64,000 nucleotides of DNA from Streptomyces sp. TRM68367. GTDB lineage: Bacteria; Actinomycetota; Actinomycetes; Streptomycetales; Streptomycetaceae. Both the position numbers and the translations under genes were made by a program. Below, piece by piece: positions 16,643-26,481 of the stretch. The notes beneath the pieces are model-generated. The model ran no database searches and was not told the DNA's origin. It saw only the letters and a program-made list of their open reading frames with translations. Position 1 is the stretch's first letter. Each line of letters begins with the position of its first letter. Where the stretch lies: the NCBI RefSeq assembly GCF_014495685.1, contig NZ_JACTVI010000026.1, positions 30,979 to 94,978 of the forward strand, read 5' to 3'.

Positions 16643-17695
16643 TCAGCCGGACAGGACGTCCAGCAGGCGGTCGACGTCCGCGGGCGTGTTGTACAGGTGG
16701 AAGGACGCCCGCAGATTGCCGGCCCGGTTGGAGACCTGGACGCCGGCGCGGCTCAGTTCGGGCTGGCGGTGGCCGAGTCCGGGGACGGAGACGATCGCCG
16801 AGCCGGGGGACGGCAGGGCTTCGTGCCCGAGGCCGGCGAGCCCCGCGCGGAAGCGGTCGGCGAGGGCCAGGTCGTGGACCTGGATGGCCGCCACACCGAG
16901 TTCCTCGATCAGGGCGAGGGAGCGGCGCGCTCCGGCGTAGGTGAACAGGGCGGGCGGCAGGTCGAAACGGCGGGCGGAGTGGGCGAGTTCGGTGACCGGG
17001 CCGTAGCAGCTGTCCCAGGGCTGCTCGCCCGCGACCCAGCCGGCCAGGATCGGCGTGAGCGAGCCGAAGTCCTCGGGGACGACGAGGAAGGCCGCGCCGT
17101 GCGGGCCGACCAGCCACTTGTAGCTGACGCAGACGCTGTAGTCGTACGCGCCGGCGTCCATCGGCAGCCATCCGGCGGACTGGGAGAAGTCGACGTAGGT
17201 GCGGGCGCCGTGGGCGCGGGCCGCCTCGCGCAGCGCGGGCAGGTCGGCGACGCGGCCGTCGGCGGACTGGGCGGCGCTGACCGCGACGAGCGCGGTGCCG
17301 GGGCGGACGGACTCGGCGATCCGCTCCAGCGGGACACTGCGCACCTTGAGGTCGCCGCGGACGTGGAAGGGGTTCACGACGGAGGTGAAGTCGTCGTCGG
17401 CGGTGAGGACTTCGGCGCCCTCCGGGAGGGAGGCGGCGACCAGCCCGGTGTAGGTGGCCACCGAGGATCCCGTGGCCACCCGGCCGACGGGGACGCCGGC
17501 GATCCGGGCGAAGGCGGCCCGGGCGGCCTCCACGTCGTCCCACAGCGCGTTCAACGGCCGGCCCTCGGCCCGCATCCGCGCCGCCTCGTCGAGGGCGGCG
17601 ACGGTACGGGCCGGGAGCAGCCCGTTGCCGGCGGTGTTCAGGAAGGTGTGCTTCGGGGCGAACTCGGTACGGACGAGGCTCTCGAAGGTCTCCAT
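16643..17695 (-). CDS. Class V PLP-dependent aminotransferase-fold enzyme
   Basis: The protein has about 350 residues from the METFESLV start, which follows a GGAGGC site; an upstream ATG at 17731 is less likely. Fold markers are FLNTAGNGLLPARTVAAL, ATGSSVATYTGL (cofactor phosphate), TADDDFTSVVNPF, and the PLP lysine in VCVSYKWLVGPHGAAFLVV. Relatives include isopenicillin-N epimerase/cysteine desulfurase-like proteins with unknown substrates. No pathway neighbour identifies its reaction. Confidence 0.82.
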   Translation of the reverse strand: METFESLVRTEFAPKHTFLNTAGNGLLPARTVAALDEAARMRAEGRPLNALWDDVEAARAAFARIAGVPVGRVATGSSVATYTGLVAASLPEGAEVLTADDDFTSVVNPFHVRGDLKVRSVPLERIAESVRPGTALVAVSAAQSADGRVADLPALREAARAHGARTYVDFSQSAGWLPMDAGAYDYSVCVSYKWLVGPHGAAFLVVPEDFGSLTPILAGWVAGEQPWDSCYGPVTELAHSARRFDLPPALFTYAGARRSLALIEELGVAAIQVHDLALADRFRAGLAGLGHEALPSPGSAIVSVPGLGHRQPELSRAGVQVSNRAGNLRASFHLYNTPADVDRLLDVLSG

Positions 17696-17815
17696 GCCTC
17701 CACTCTGGGCCTCGGAGAACGCCCCGTCCATTGCGCATTTTTACGTGGTTCCGCTAAGCGGCGCTTATAGATCCGCGCCGACCTGCTGTTTTATTCGCCC
17801 CCCGCCTTCCCGGCC

Positions 17816-18532
17816 TCACTGCTGCTGCGGCACCGCGCAGCCGTCCGGACCGCAGGCGTCCGCGGCCTCGTCCTGGACGAGGGTCAGCGGCCCGCGCTCG
17901 CCCCACGCCTGCGTGAGGGCCTGCGTGAACACCTCGGCGGGCTGGGCGCCGGAGACGCCGTACTTCCGGTCGAGGACGAAGAAGGGCACGCCGTTCGCGC
18001 CCAGCTCGGCAACCTCGCGCTCGTCGGCGCGGACGGCGTCGGCGTACGCGTCCGGATCGGCGAGGACCGTGCGGACGGCGTCCGCGTCGAGACCGGCGGC
18101 GACGGCCAGCTCGACGAGCCGCTCGTCGTCGTTGAAGACGGAACGCTCTTCGGCGAAGTTCGCCCGGTACAGCAGGCCGAGCAGCTCGTCCTGCCTGCCC
18201 TGCTCCTTGGCGAGGTGCAGCAGCCGGTGCATGTCGAAGGTGCTGCCGTGGTCGCGGCCCCGGGTGCGGTAGTCGAGCCCCTCGGCGGCGGCCTGGGCGC
18301 CCAGGTTGTCCTCACCGGCCTCGGCCTGCGCCGCGCTCATCCCGTACTTCCGGGTGAGCATCGTGATCACGGGCTGGATGTCGTCCTTGGCGCGGCCCGG
18401 GTCCAGCTCGAACGACCGGTGCACCACCTCGACCCCGTCGCGGTGCGGGAAGGCCCGCAGCGCCTTCTCGAAGCGGGCCTTGCCCACGTAACACCAGGGG
18501 CAGGCGATGTCGCTCCAGATCTCGACGCGCAT
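17816..18532 (-). CDS. DsbA-family oxidoreductase, FrnE-like
   Basis: The 238-residue thioredoxin-fold protein has no signal peptide and starts MRVEIWSDIACPWCYVGKAR. The active-site CPWC is at residues 11-14. The helical insertion includes GSTFDMHRLLHLAKEQG, and the cis-proline loop appears as NGVPFFVLDRKYGVSGAQP, both typical of FrnE/2-hydroxychromene isomerase-like DsbA proteins. It probably acts in cytoplasmic disulfide chemistry or oxidative-stress defence. The C-terminus adds a Cys pair (DACGPDGCAVPQQQ). Confidence 0.9.
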   Translation of the reverse strand: MRVEIWSDIACPWCYVGKARFEKALRAFPHRDGVEVVHRSFELDPGRAKDDIQPVITMLTRKYGMSAAQAEAGEDNLGAQAAAEGLDYRTRGRDHGSTFDMHRLLHLAKEQGRQDELLGLLYRANFAEERSVFNDDERLVELAVAAGLDADAVRTVLADPDAYADAVRADEREVAELGANGVPFFVLDRKYGVSGAQPAEVFTQALTQAWGERGPLTLVQDEAADACGPDGCAVPQQQ

Positions 18533-18586
18533 GTGTCGGCTCTCTCCAGGTCGTACGGGTACGGAGACTCCCTCCGCCAGAATAGG

Positions 18587-18596
18587 TGAACGTTCA
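18587..18596. promoter_or_regulatory. TGAACGTTCA palindrome upstream of the FrnE-like gene
   Basis: A perfect 10-bp palindrome lies 55 bp upstream of the FrnE-like start and 11 bp downstream of the GNAT gene's stop on the same strand. TGAAC/GTTCA half-sites are common regulator targets. No adjacent regulator gene points to the protein involved. Confidence 0.3.
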
Positions 18597-18607
18597 AGGA
18601 GATCGGC

Positions 18608-19120
18608 TCATTCCCCGGGCACGGCGAAGCGCAGGCACAGATGGTGGTCCTTGTCCTCGGCGGGCGGCTGCTGCTCCGGGTCCGGGACCCAGCCCTGGCG
18701 GGCGTAGAAGGCCTGCGCCCGTTCGTTGTCCCGGTGCACGTCCAGGACGGCCGTGCACCGGCCGTCGGCCCGCCACTGCTCGACGCAGGCCGTGTGCAGG
18801 GCCGTACCGACGCCGGTGCGCCAGTGGCCGGGGTCGACGTGGAACTGGACCAGCTTGACCGTGTCCGCGGGGGCGCCCTCCGCGGGGCGGAACGAGGCGA
18901 TGCCGACCAGCCTGCCGTCGCGCACCGCGCACAGCACCTGGCCCTCGGGCCGCTCGATGACCTCCCGCCACCGGCCCGGCCAGTCGGCGTCGGCGTCCGG
19001 CAGCCCGTCCGGGTAGTAGGTGGCCCGGGCCCGCAGGTGCAGCTCGGCGACGGAGGCGGCCTCGGCGGGCAGGGCGGTTCTGATCACCAGGGACCGGACG
19101 GTCCGATGCGCTCTGATCAT
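18608..19120 (-). CDS. GNAT-family N-acetyltransferase
   Basis: About 160-170 residues. The fold begins VIRTALPAEAASVAELHLRA, and the acetyl-CoA motif lies around FHVDPGHWRTGVGTALH. The C-terminal strand is TAVLDVHRDNERAQAFYARQ followed by GW. Substrate unknown. The start is uncertain: the ATG at 19120 and a GTG at 19087 are both possible and neither has a good ribosome site. Confidence 0.85.
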   Translation of the reverse strand: MIRAHRTVRSLVIRTALPAEAASVAELHLRARATYYPDGLPDADADWPGRWREVIERPEGQVLCAVRDGRLVGIASFRPAEGAPADTVKLVQFHVDPGHWRTGVGTALHTACVEQWRADGRCTAVLDVHRDNERAQAFYARQGWVPDPEQQPPAEDKDHHLCLRFAVPGE

Positions 19121-19270
19121 GCAACAGATGACGCGTCCGCTCCGGACCCGGTTCCCAGGCGGCTGAACTGCGCCCGGCACGCCCTCGGCGTCAGCCCTGT
19201 GCGGCGGACCAGGTGGGCGTGCTCCCAGTACGTCGTGGCCCGGCGTCCGTCGGGCAGTCCCGCCCGGGCG

Positions 19271-19939
19271 TCAGCCCGGGCGGTCCCGGACCAGGTCCGC
19301 CAGCACAGCACCGATGTCCTCCGGTTCGGTGAGGAGGGCCAGGTGATGGCTCGCGCGACGCACGACACGCCATCCCGCCGCCCCGGCCCGGTCGGGTAGG
19401 CGCCCGGGAGGGCGGGCACGTGGGGAGCGGGTTCCTCGAAGTGGGCCAGCGGGACGCGAGGCAGGTCCCGGCAGAAGCGGGCGCGCAGGCCGGGGTCGGG
19501 CAGCAGAGCCTCGATCGTGCCCGGCGGGAACCATGTGTTCCAGGGCGGCAGCGTCCCGCCCGCGGCCACTCCGCGCAGCTGCTCCCGCATGTCCGGCGGA
19601 GCGGTGTCGAACCAGGGCCGGCCAGGGTGCGGCAGCAGCGCGTCGGCGAACACCGCACCGGCGAGCGCAACCCGCCGCGGCATGCGCGACGGCGGGCAGC
19701 AGGGCACCGGCACCGCTGTGCCCCACCAGCACGACCCGCTCGTCACCGCGCCGGGCGATCTCCTCGGCGACCGCGGCGGCCAGCCCGGGACAGTACGGCC
19801 CAGCCCCGCCCATGGCCTCGGCCAGGGAGGGCATGACCGTCACATACCCCCGGGCGCCGAGCACCCGCGCGACCGGCTGCCACACCGAAGCACCCACGAG
19901 CGGGCCGTGCACCAGCACCACAGCGGTACGTCCTCGCAC
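19271..19939 (-). pseudogene. Alpha/beta hydrolase with two frameshifts
   Basis: The N-terminal frame encodes TAVVLVHGPLVGASVWQPVA and the nucleophile elbow VVLVGHSGAGALLPAV. Near 19685 the homology moves to another frame (VALAGAVFADALLPHPGRPW, WNTWFPPGTIEALLPDPG, VPLAHFEEPAPHVPALPGAY). Near 19385 it returns to the first frame for the catalytic-His end (SHHLALLTEPEDIGAVLADL). The two shifts leave no continuous product. The intact form would be a small salicylate esterase/alpha-beta hydrolase-like enzyme. A double sequencing error is an alternative. Confidence 0.7.
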
Positions 19940-19958
19940 GCTCCCTCCTCGATCCGCC

Positions 19959-20567
19959 TCAGCTGCCGTCCCGCAGATCGCTCGGCCAGCTCGGCCTGTA
20001 CTCGATGTGGTCGTACGTCACCACGCAGCCCTCCCCCATCGGCGACTGCGTCATGAAGCCCACCAGGGCCGCACCCGTCTCCTCCTCGCCGCCCAGCGTG
20101 AACAGCCGGACGAAGGTCCAGCGTTCCCCGTCCCGGGAGGCGTGGAAGGCGAAGGCCCGACCGGTGCGGCTCACCCGCAGCCAGACCGAACTCCCCTCCA
20201 CGCTGAAGGAGTTGGCGTCATCGGAGTGCCCCCGCGTGACCACCGTGCACACGGTCGGCACATCCGGCGAGTACTCCAGACACAACTTGGCCCAGGCCCG
20301 CTCCCCCACATGGACATACAGCACCCCGGCATCGAACGAGGCGTTGAACCCCACGGTGACCCGCGCGATCAGCTGAAAGTCCCCCTCGGGGGCACCGAGC
20401 AGCCGGGGCGCATCAGCGGCAGGGTCCAATCCCTCATCCGTGGGCGGCACAAACCGATCCTGCCGAGGACCGGCCCACCCGGTCAGAACCCCGTCCTCAT
20501 GGGACCAATGTCCGTCCGGCCCATAGGTGCGCAGAAGGAAGGGGAGTTCGGGAAACTTCACATCCAT
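19959..20567 (-). CDS. DUF1349-family protein (concanavalin-like fold)
   Basis: The 202-residue protein starts at MDVKFPELPFLL, chosen because family homology begins there. It has the DUF1349 pattern: TGWAGPRQDRFVPP, FNASFDAGVLYVHVGERAWA, KLCLEYSPDVPTVCTVVTRG, and a C-terminal GFMTQSPMGEGCVVTYDHIE. The family has a lectin/laminin-G-like sandwich and is cytoplasmic or carbohydrate-associated, with no settled reaction. Confidence 0.85.
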   Translation of the reverse strand: MDVKFPELPFLLRTYGPDGHWSHEDGVLTGWAGPRQDRFVPPTDEGLDPAADAPRLLGAPEGDFQLIARVTVGFNASFDAGVLYVHVGERAWAKLCLEYSPDVPTVCTVVTRGHSDDANSFSVEGSSVWLRVSRTGRAFAFHASRDGERWTFVRLFTLGGEEETGAALVGFMTQSPMGEGCVVTYDHIEYRPSWPSDLRDGS

Positions 20568-20593
20568 GGCACCGAGTCTCTCAGCCCACCAAT

Positions 20594-20672
20594 GAGGGGC
20601 CCGGGGCTGTGTCCATTTGCGGCTCCGCCGCGGTGGGCGCGAGCAATCACAACGAAGCCGCAGCCCGCAACT
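20594..20672. repeat. Streptomyces-type intergenic repeat element
   Basis: The 138-bp gap between the DUF1349 and dehydrogenase genes carries GGGGCTGTGTCCATTTGCGG, then CTCCGCCGCGGTGGGCGCGA and a tail with AACGAAGCCGCAG. This resembles a repeat often seen between Streptomyces genes (my recollection, not searched). It has short internal complementarity around CGGCTCCGCCG and no coding signal. Confidence 0.5.
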
Positions 20673-20705
20673 CACCGCACCCCCTACGGCGCTACCCGCG
20701 GAGCG

Positions 20706-22232
20706 CTACCGCTCAAGCCGCCCGTTGAACCGCCGCGGCAGCCCCAGCGGGTTGTCATCCTTCAGCTCCGGCGGCAGCAAGGCCTCCGGCGCGTTCTGAT
20801 ACGCAACCGGCCGCAGCCACCGCTCGATCGCCGTACCGCCCACCGACGTGGACGTGGAGGTCGTCGCCGGGTACGGACCACCGTGATGCTGGGCGGGAGC
20901 CACGGCCACACCCGTCGGCCAGCCGTTCACCAGCACACGCCCCGCCAGCGGCGTCAGCTCGGCCAGCAGCTCGGGCCCCCGGCCCTCTCCCGCGGCCTCC
21001 CCGTCGGACAGATGCACGGTCGCGGTGAGATTCCCCGGCAGCCGCGACAGTACGGCCTTCGCCTCGTCCTCGTCCTCGTAGCGCACCACGACAGTGAGCG
21101 GCCCGAAGCACTCCTCCAGGAGCAGATCGTGGGCGCCCTGCGCCGCCAGCTTGTCCGCCGGGACGGTCAGGAAGCCCGGGCTCACCGTGTGCTCCCCGCC
21201 CGCACCCGCGGTCACCGGGGACTCGACGCCGGCGAGCTGCGTGCGCTCCGCGACACCCGCGAGGAAGTTGTCCCGCATGCGGTGGTCCAGCAGAACCCCG
21301 GCGTCGACGTTGCTGACGGCCTCCGTGAGCGACTTGAGCAGACGGTCACCCGAGGCACCCGACGGCGCGAGCACCAGACCCGGCTTCACACAGAACTGGC
21401 CGACACCCATCGTCATCGAGCCCGCGAGCCCGCTGCCGAGCTGCTCGGCGCGCTCCGCCGCGGCGGCCTCGGTGATCAGCACGGGGTTCAGCGAGCCCAG
21501 CTCACCGTGGAACGGGATCGGGACGTCACGCGCGGCCGCCGCGTCGAACAGGGCACGGCCACCGCGCACCGACCCGGTGAAGCCGGCCGCAGCGACCAGC
21601 GGGTGCTTGATCAGCTCGATGCCGGCCTCGAAGCCGTGCACCAGCCCCAGCACGCCCTCGGGAACGGAGTGCGCCGCGGCGGCCCGGCGCAGCACCTTGG
21701 CGACCAGCTCGGACAGCGCCGGGTGGTCGGGGTGCGCCTTGACGACGACCGGGCAGCCGGCCGCGAGGGCGCTCGCGGTGTCGCCGCCGGCGACGGAGAA
21801 GGCGAACGGGAAGTTCGACGCCGAGTAGACGGCGACGACACCCAGCGGCACCTTGTAGCGGCGCAGGTCCGGGATCGGCGGCGTCGCGGTGTTGTCGGGG
21901 TGGTTGATGACGACGTCCAGGAACGCGCCCTCGTCGACGATGTCGGCGAAGGCCCGCAGCTGGAAGCAGGTGCGGGCGAGCTCGCCGGTCAGCCGGACCG
22001 GGCCGAGCGCGGTCTCCGCGTCGGCGGTCTCGACGAGCGCGTCCTTGGCCGCTTCGAGCTCGTCGGCGGCCGAGCGCAGGAAGGCCGCACGGACGGTGCG
22101 GTCGGTCAGCGCGCCACGCGCGGCCTGGGCGGCACGGACGGCGGCGTCCACTTCCTGGGCTGTGGCCTCCACCGCAACCTGCTCGCGCTGCTTCCCGGTT
22201 CGGGGGTCGACACTCCAGACTGGTGCTGCCAC
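20706..22232 (-). CDS. 2-oxoglutarate-semialdehyde dehydrogenase (aldehyde dehydrogenase superfamily)
   Basis: This NADP-type aldehyde dehydrogenase has 508 residues from a GTG at 22232, which follows GGAGGGA; an upstream GTG at 22247 overlaps that site. Hallmarks are VVAVYSASNFPFAFSVAGGD, GFTGSVRGGRALFDAAAARD, catalytic Cys in GVGQFCVKPGLVLAP, and ECFGPLTVVVRYED. The sequence type matches ketoglutarate-semialdehyde dehydrogenases of the sugar-acid pathways. It oxidises the semialdehyde to 2-oxoglutarate, the common end of galactarate/glucarate and arabonate breakdown. It is divergent from an IclR regulator. Producing enzymes are encoded at 49.3-53.9 kb. Confidence 0.88.
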   Translation of the reverse strand: MAAPVWSVDPRTGKQREQVAVEATAQEVDAAVRAAQAARGALTDRTVRAAFLRSAADELEAAKDALVETADAETALGPVRLTGELARTCFQLRAFADIVDEGAFLDVVINHPDNTATPPIPDLRRYKVPLGVVAVYSASNFPFAFSVAGGDTASALAAGCPVVVKAHPDHPALSELVAKVLRRAAAAHSVPEGVLGLVHGFEAGIELIKHPLVAAAGFTGSVRGGRALFDAAAARDVPIPFHGELGSLNPVLITEAAAAERAEQLGSGLAGSMTMGVGQFCVKPGLVLAPSGASGDRLLKSLTEAVSNVDAGVLLDHRMRDNFLAGVAERTQLAGVESPVTAGAGGEHTVSPGFLTVPADKLAAQGAHDLLLEECFGPLTVVVRYEDEDEAKAVLSRLPGNLTATVHLSDGEAAGEGRGPELLAELTPLAGRVLVNGWPTGVAVAPAQHHGGPYPATTSTSTSVGGTAIERWLRPVAYQNAPEALLPPELKDDNPLGLPRRFNGRLER

Positions 22233-22298
22233 CGCGGATCCCTCCACATTGATTGCCGCATGCTATGCCGCAGTATGTACGTCATCTCCACCAGCAGT

Positions 22299-22314
22299 GT
22301 TCGATATACTGAAC
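22299..22314. promoter_or_regulatory. Probable IclR operator
   Basis: The 16-mer GTTCGATATACTGAAC has matching outer arms GTTC/GAAC and a TATA centre. It lies in the 155-bp gap between the divergent dehydrogenase and IclR genes, the expected place for an operator controlling both. Surrounding sequence is AT-rich for this genome. Confidence 0.5.
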
Positions 22315-22387
22315 GCTGTCTGTGATGATGAATATGCTGTCGGAGACTATATCTCCAGCTTCTCGTCGAACGAAGGGGTCAAGGGCG

Positions 22388-23161
22388 ATGTCGGCAGGCG
22401 AGACAGGCGGCGGAGCGCAGGTCAAGTCCGCAGTGCGGACGGTTGAACTGCTGGAGTACTTCGCGGGTCGGCCCGGAATGCACTCTCTTGCGGCGGTCCA
22501 GGAGGCCGTCGGGTACCCCAAGTCCAGCCTGTACATGCTGCTGCGCACGCTCGTGGAGCTGGGCTGGGTGGAGACGGACGCGACGGGCACACGGTACGGC
22601 ATCGGCGTACGGGCGCTGCTGGTGGGCACGTCGTACATCGACGGCGACGAGGTGGTCGCGGCGGCCCGCCCGACACTGGACCGCCTCTCGGACGACACCA
22701 CGGAGACCATCCACCTGGCGCGCCTGGACGGCACGAACGTCGTCTACCTCGCCACCCGCCAGTCCCAGCACTACCTGCGCCCCTTCACCCGGGTCGGCCG
22801 CCGGCTGCCCGCGCACTCCACGTCCCTGGGCAAGGCACTGCTCAGCACGTACACCGACGAGCAGGTCCGCAAGATGCTCCCGGAGACCCTGCCCGCCCTC
22901 ACCGAGAACACCATCACCGACCGCGAGAAGCTCATCGAGGAGCTGCACCAGGTGCGCGAGCAGGGCTTCGCCGTGGACCGCGAGGAGAACACGCTGGGGC
23001 TGCGCTGCTTCGGCGTGGCGATCCCCTACCGCACTCCGGCGCGGGACGCCATCAGCTGCTCGGTCCCGGTGGCCCGGCTGACCCCCGCGCACGAGCAGCT
23101 GGTCAAGGACGCCCTGTTCGACGCCCGCGACCGGCTGACGCTGGCCACCCGGAGACTCTGA
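22388..23161 (+). CDS. IclR-family transcriptional regulator
   Basis: The 257-residue regulator starts at MSAGETGGG; an upstream ATG at 22322 would add residues without homology. The N-terminal winged helix-turn-helix includes VRTVELLEYFAGRPGMHSLA and GYPKSSLYMLLRTLVELGWV. The C-terminal effector domain shows RVGRRLPAHSTSLGKALLS and YTDEQVRKMLPETLPALT. It is transcribed away from the ketoglutarate-semialdehyde dehydrogenase gene and probably controls it in response to a sugar-acid intermediate. Confidence 0.92.
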   Translation: MSAGETGGGAQVKSAVRTVELLEYFAGRPGMHSLAAVQEAVGYPKSSLYMLLRTLVELGWVETDATGTRYGIGVRALLVGTSYIDGDEVVAAARPTLDRLSDDTTETIHLARLDGTNVVYLATRQSQHYLRPFTRVGRRLPAHSTSLGKALLSTYTDEQVRKMLPETLPALTENTITDREKLIEELHQVREQGFAVDREENTLGLRCFGVAIPYRTPARDAISCSVPVARLTPAHEQLVKDALFDARDRLTLATRRL

Positions 23162-23182
23162 CCCGCGGCTCACGGGACGGCG

Positions 23183-23209
23183 GCGGCAGCATCTTCGGGG
23201 CGCTGCCGC
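23183..23209 (+). terminator. Hairpin after the IclR gene
   Basis: GCGGCAGC (23183-23190) and GCTGCCGC (23202-23209) form an 8-bp GC stem 22 bp after the regulator stop. There is no T-tract. Confidence 0.45.
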
Positions 23210-23303
23210 GGCAGCTGGCCGGCCCCGAGCTCACATGAACGTCGGATGAGAAAACCGGCGGAAGGGAACGATTCACTCCCGCCCGGACGTCCTTCTGGAC
23301 GGA

Positions 23304-24755
23304 ATGAACAAGACGATCAGACACGCGTCCGTCTTCACCCTGCTGCTGGTGTTCGCTCTGCTGTTGAGAGCGACCTGGGTGCAGTTCTACGACGGTCAGG
23401 CGCTCGCGGACGACAAGGACAACCGGCGCAACGCGATCGAGACGTACTCGCAGCCGCTGGGGAACATCATCGTGGCAGGCAAGTCGGTCACCGGCTCGGC
23501 CCCGACGAAGGGCAGCGACCTCAGGTACAAGCGCACGTACACGGACGGTCCGCTGTACGCGGCGGTGACGGGCTACGCCTCGCAGGCCTACGCGCCCACC
23601 CAGCTCGAGGGCATCTACCAGGACCTGCTCAACGGCACCGACCCCCGGCTGAAGACCGTGATGGACATGGTCACGAACCAGCGTGCCGATCCGGGCAACG
23701 TGGTCACGACGATCGACCCGGACGTGCAGAAGGCGGGGTACGACACGCTCGGCGACAAGCAGGGCGCGGCCGTCGCGATCGACCCGAAGACCGGCCGGAT
23801 CCTCGGGGTCGTGTCGACGCCGTCGTACGACCCGACGTCGCTGACCGACGCCAACACCGCGGGCAAGGCGTGGCAGGAACTCAACGCCGACCCGGACAAG
23901 CCGCTGACCAACCGTGCGCTGCGGCAGCCGCTGCCGCCGGGTTCGACGTTCAAGCTGGTCGTGGCGTCGGCCGCGCTGGAGGACGGGCTGTACTCGTCGG
24001 TGGACGAGCGGACCGACAGCCCCAACCCGTACACGCTGCCGGGCACCAGGACCGTGCTGACGAACGAGAACCGGTCCGCGCCCTGTGAGAACGCCACGAT
24101 CCGGGTCGCGTTGCAGTACTCCTGCAACAACGTGTTCGCGAAGATGGCCGTCGACCTGGGGCAGGACAAGGTGCGGGCGATGGCGGACAAGTTCGGGTTC
24201 AACGACCAGGAGCAGGACGTGCCGGTGCGGGCGTACCCGAGCGTGTATCCCTCGGACATGGTGCCTTCGCAGACCGCGCTGACGGGCATCGGCCAGTTCG
24301 ACGTCACGGCGACGCCGCTGCAGATGGCCATGGTGTCGGCGGCCATCGCCAACGGCGGCGAGCTCGTTTCGCCGCACATGGTGTCGCAGATCACCGACAG
24401 TGGCGGTGACGTACTGCGGAACTACGACGACGACGCGGGCACGAAGAAGATCGTCAGCTCCTCGACCGCGGAGCAGCTGCAGTCGGCGATGCGGACGGTC
24501 GTGGACAAGGGCACCGGTACGAATGCGCAGATCCCTGGCGTGACGGTGGGTGGTAAGACCGGTACCGCTCAGCATGGTGAGAACAACAGCCAGACGCCGT
24601 ATGCCTGGTTCACGTCGTACGGGAAGGCCGACGGCAAGGAGGTCGCGGTCGCGGTGGTCGTGGAGCAGTCCGACGCCGCGCGGTCGGAGGTCAGTGGTAA
24701 CGGGCTGGCGGCGCCGGTGGCCAAGGCGATGATGAAGGCAGCGCTGCAGAACTGA
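23304..24755 (+). CDS. Class B penicillin-binding protein (transpeptidase)
   Basis: This 483-residue membrane-anchored D,D-transpeptidase cross-links peptidoglycan. An N-terminal membrane anchor (ASVFTLLLVFALLLRATWVQ) precedes a dimerisation/pedestal region and the transpeptidase domain. The SxxK motif is PGSTFK with Ser214 and Lys217, SxN is YSCNN with Ser273, and KTG is GGKTGTA with Lys418. The gene stands alone here, without the FtsW-type partner often found next to PbpA. Similar single genes occur near the ect cluster in other Streptomyces as I recall. Confidence 0.93.
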   Translation: MNKTIRHASVFTLLLVFALLLRATWVQFYDGQALADDKDNRRNAIETYSQPLGNIIVAGKSVTGSAPTKGSDLRYKRTYTDGPLYAAVTGYASQAYAPTQLEGIYQDLLNGTDPRLKTVMDMVTNQRADPGNVVTTIDPDVQKAGYDTLGDKQGAAVAIDPKTGRILGVVSTPSYDPTSLTDANTAGKAWQELNADPDKPLTNRALRQPLPPGSTFKLVVASAALEDGLYSSVDERTDSPNPYTLPGTRTVLTNENRSAPCENATIRVALQYSCNNVFAKMAVDLGQDKVRAMADKFGFNDQEQDVPVRAYPSVYPSDMVPSQTALTGIGQFDVTATPLQMAMVSAAIANGGELVSPHMVSQITDSGGDVLRNYDDDAGTKKIVSSSTAEQLQSAMRTVVDKGTGTNAQIPGVTVGGKTGTAQHGENNSQTPYAWFTSYGKADGKEVAVAVVVEQSDAARSEVSGNGLAAPVAKAMMKAALQN

Positions 24756-24761
24756 GGGGGT

Positions 24762-24792
24762 GTGGGGGCAGCCACTCGGGGGCTGCCCCCAC
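24762..24792. terminator. Shared terminator between convergent PBP and permease genes
   Basis: GTGGGGGCAGCC (24762-24773) pairs exactly with GGCTGCCCCCAC (24781-24792), a 12-bp stem with a 7-nt loop, in the 40-bp gap between the two convergent stops. Confidence 0.8.
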
Positions 24793-24795
24793 TTC

Positions 24796-26247
<1,452 letters not shown>

Positions 26248-26481
26248 GGCGGTACTCCTCGGTGCCTGAGTTGATCGGTCTGCGGATGCTGGCTGGATTG
26301 TTCCCGCGTTGAACCTGCTTCAGGTTTTCTGCGTGTTACGGAATCGGGTTCGGCAGGCCATACATTGTTCGAATCCCCGTACGGACGCTGCTACAGTTCC
26401 GGATCTCATCCTGGCGGACGGCTGTTCGACTGCTCGACTTCCGAGATGCCGCCGGGGAAGCCGCTTCGAGGAGAGACGCCC

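Noticed and set aside
26360..26400. GTTCGAATCC resembling a tRNA T-loop
   Set aside because: The flanking 5-mers do not pair as a T-stem, and no anticodon or acceptor arms are found around it; it lies in the permease/sigma promoter gap.
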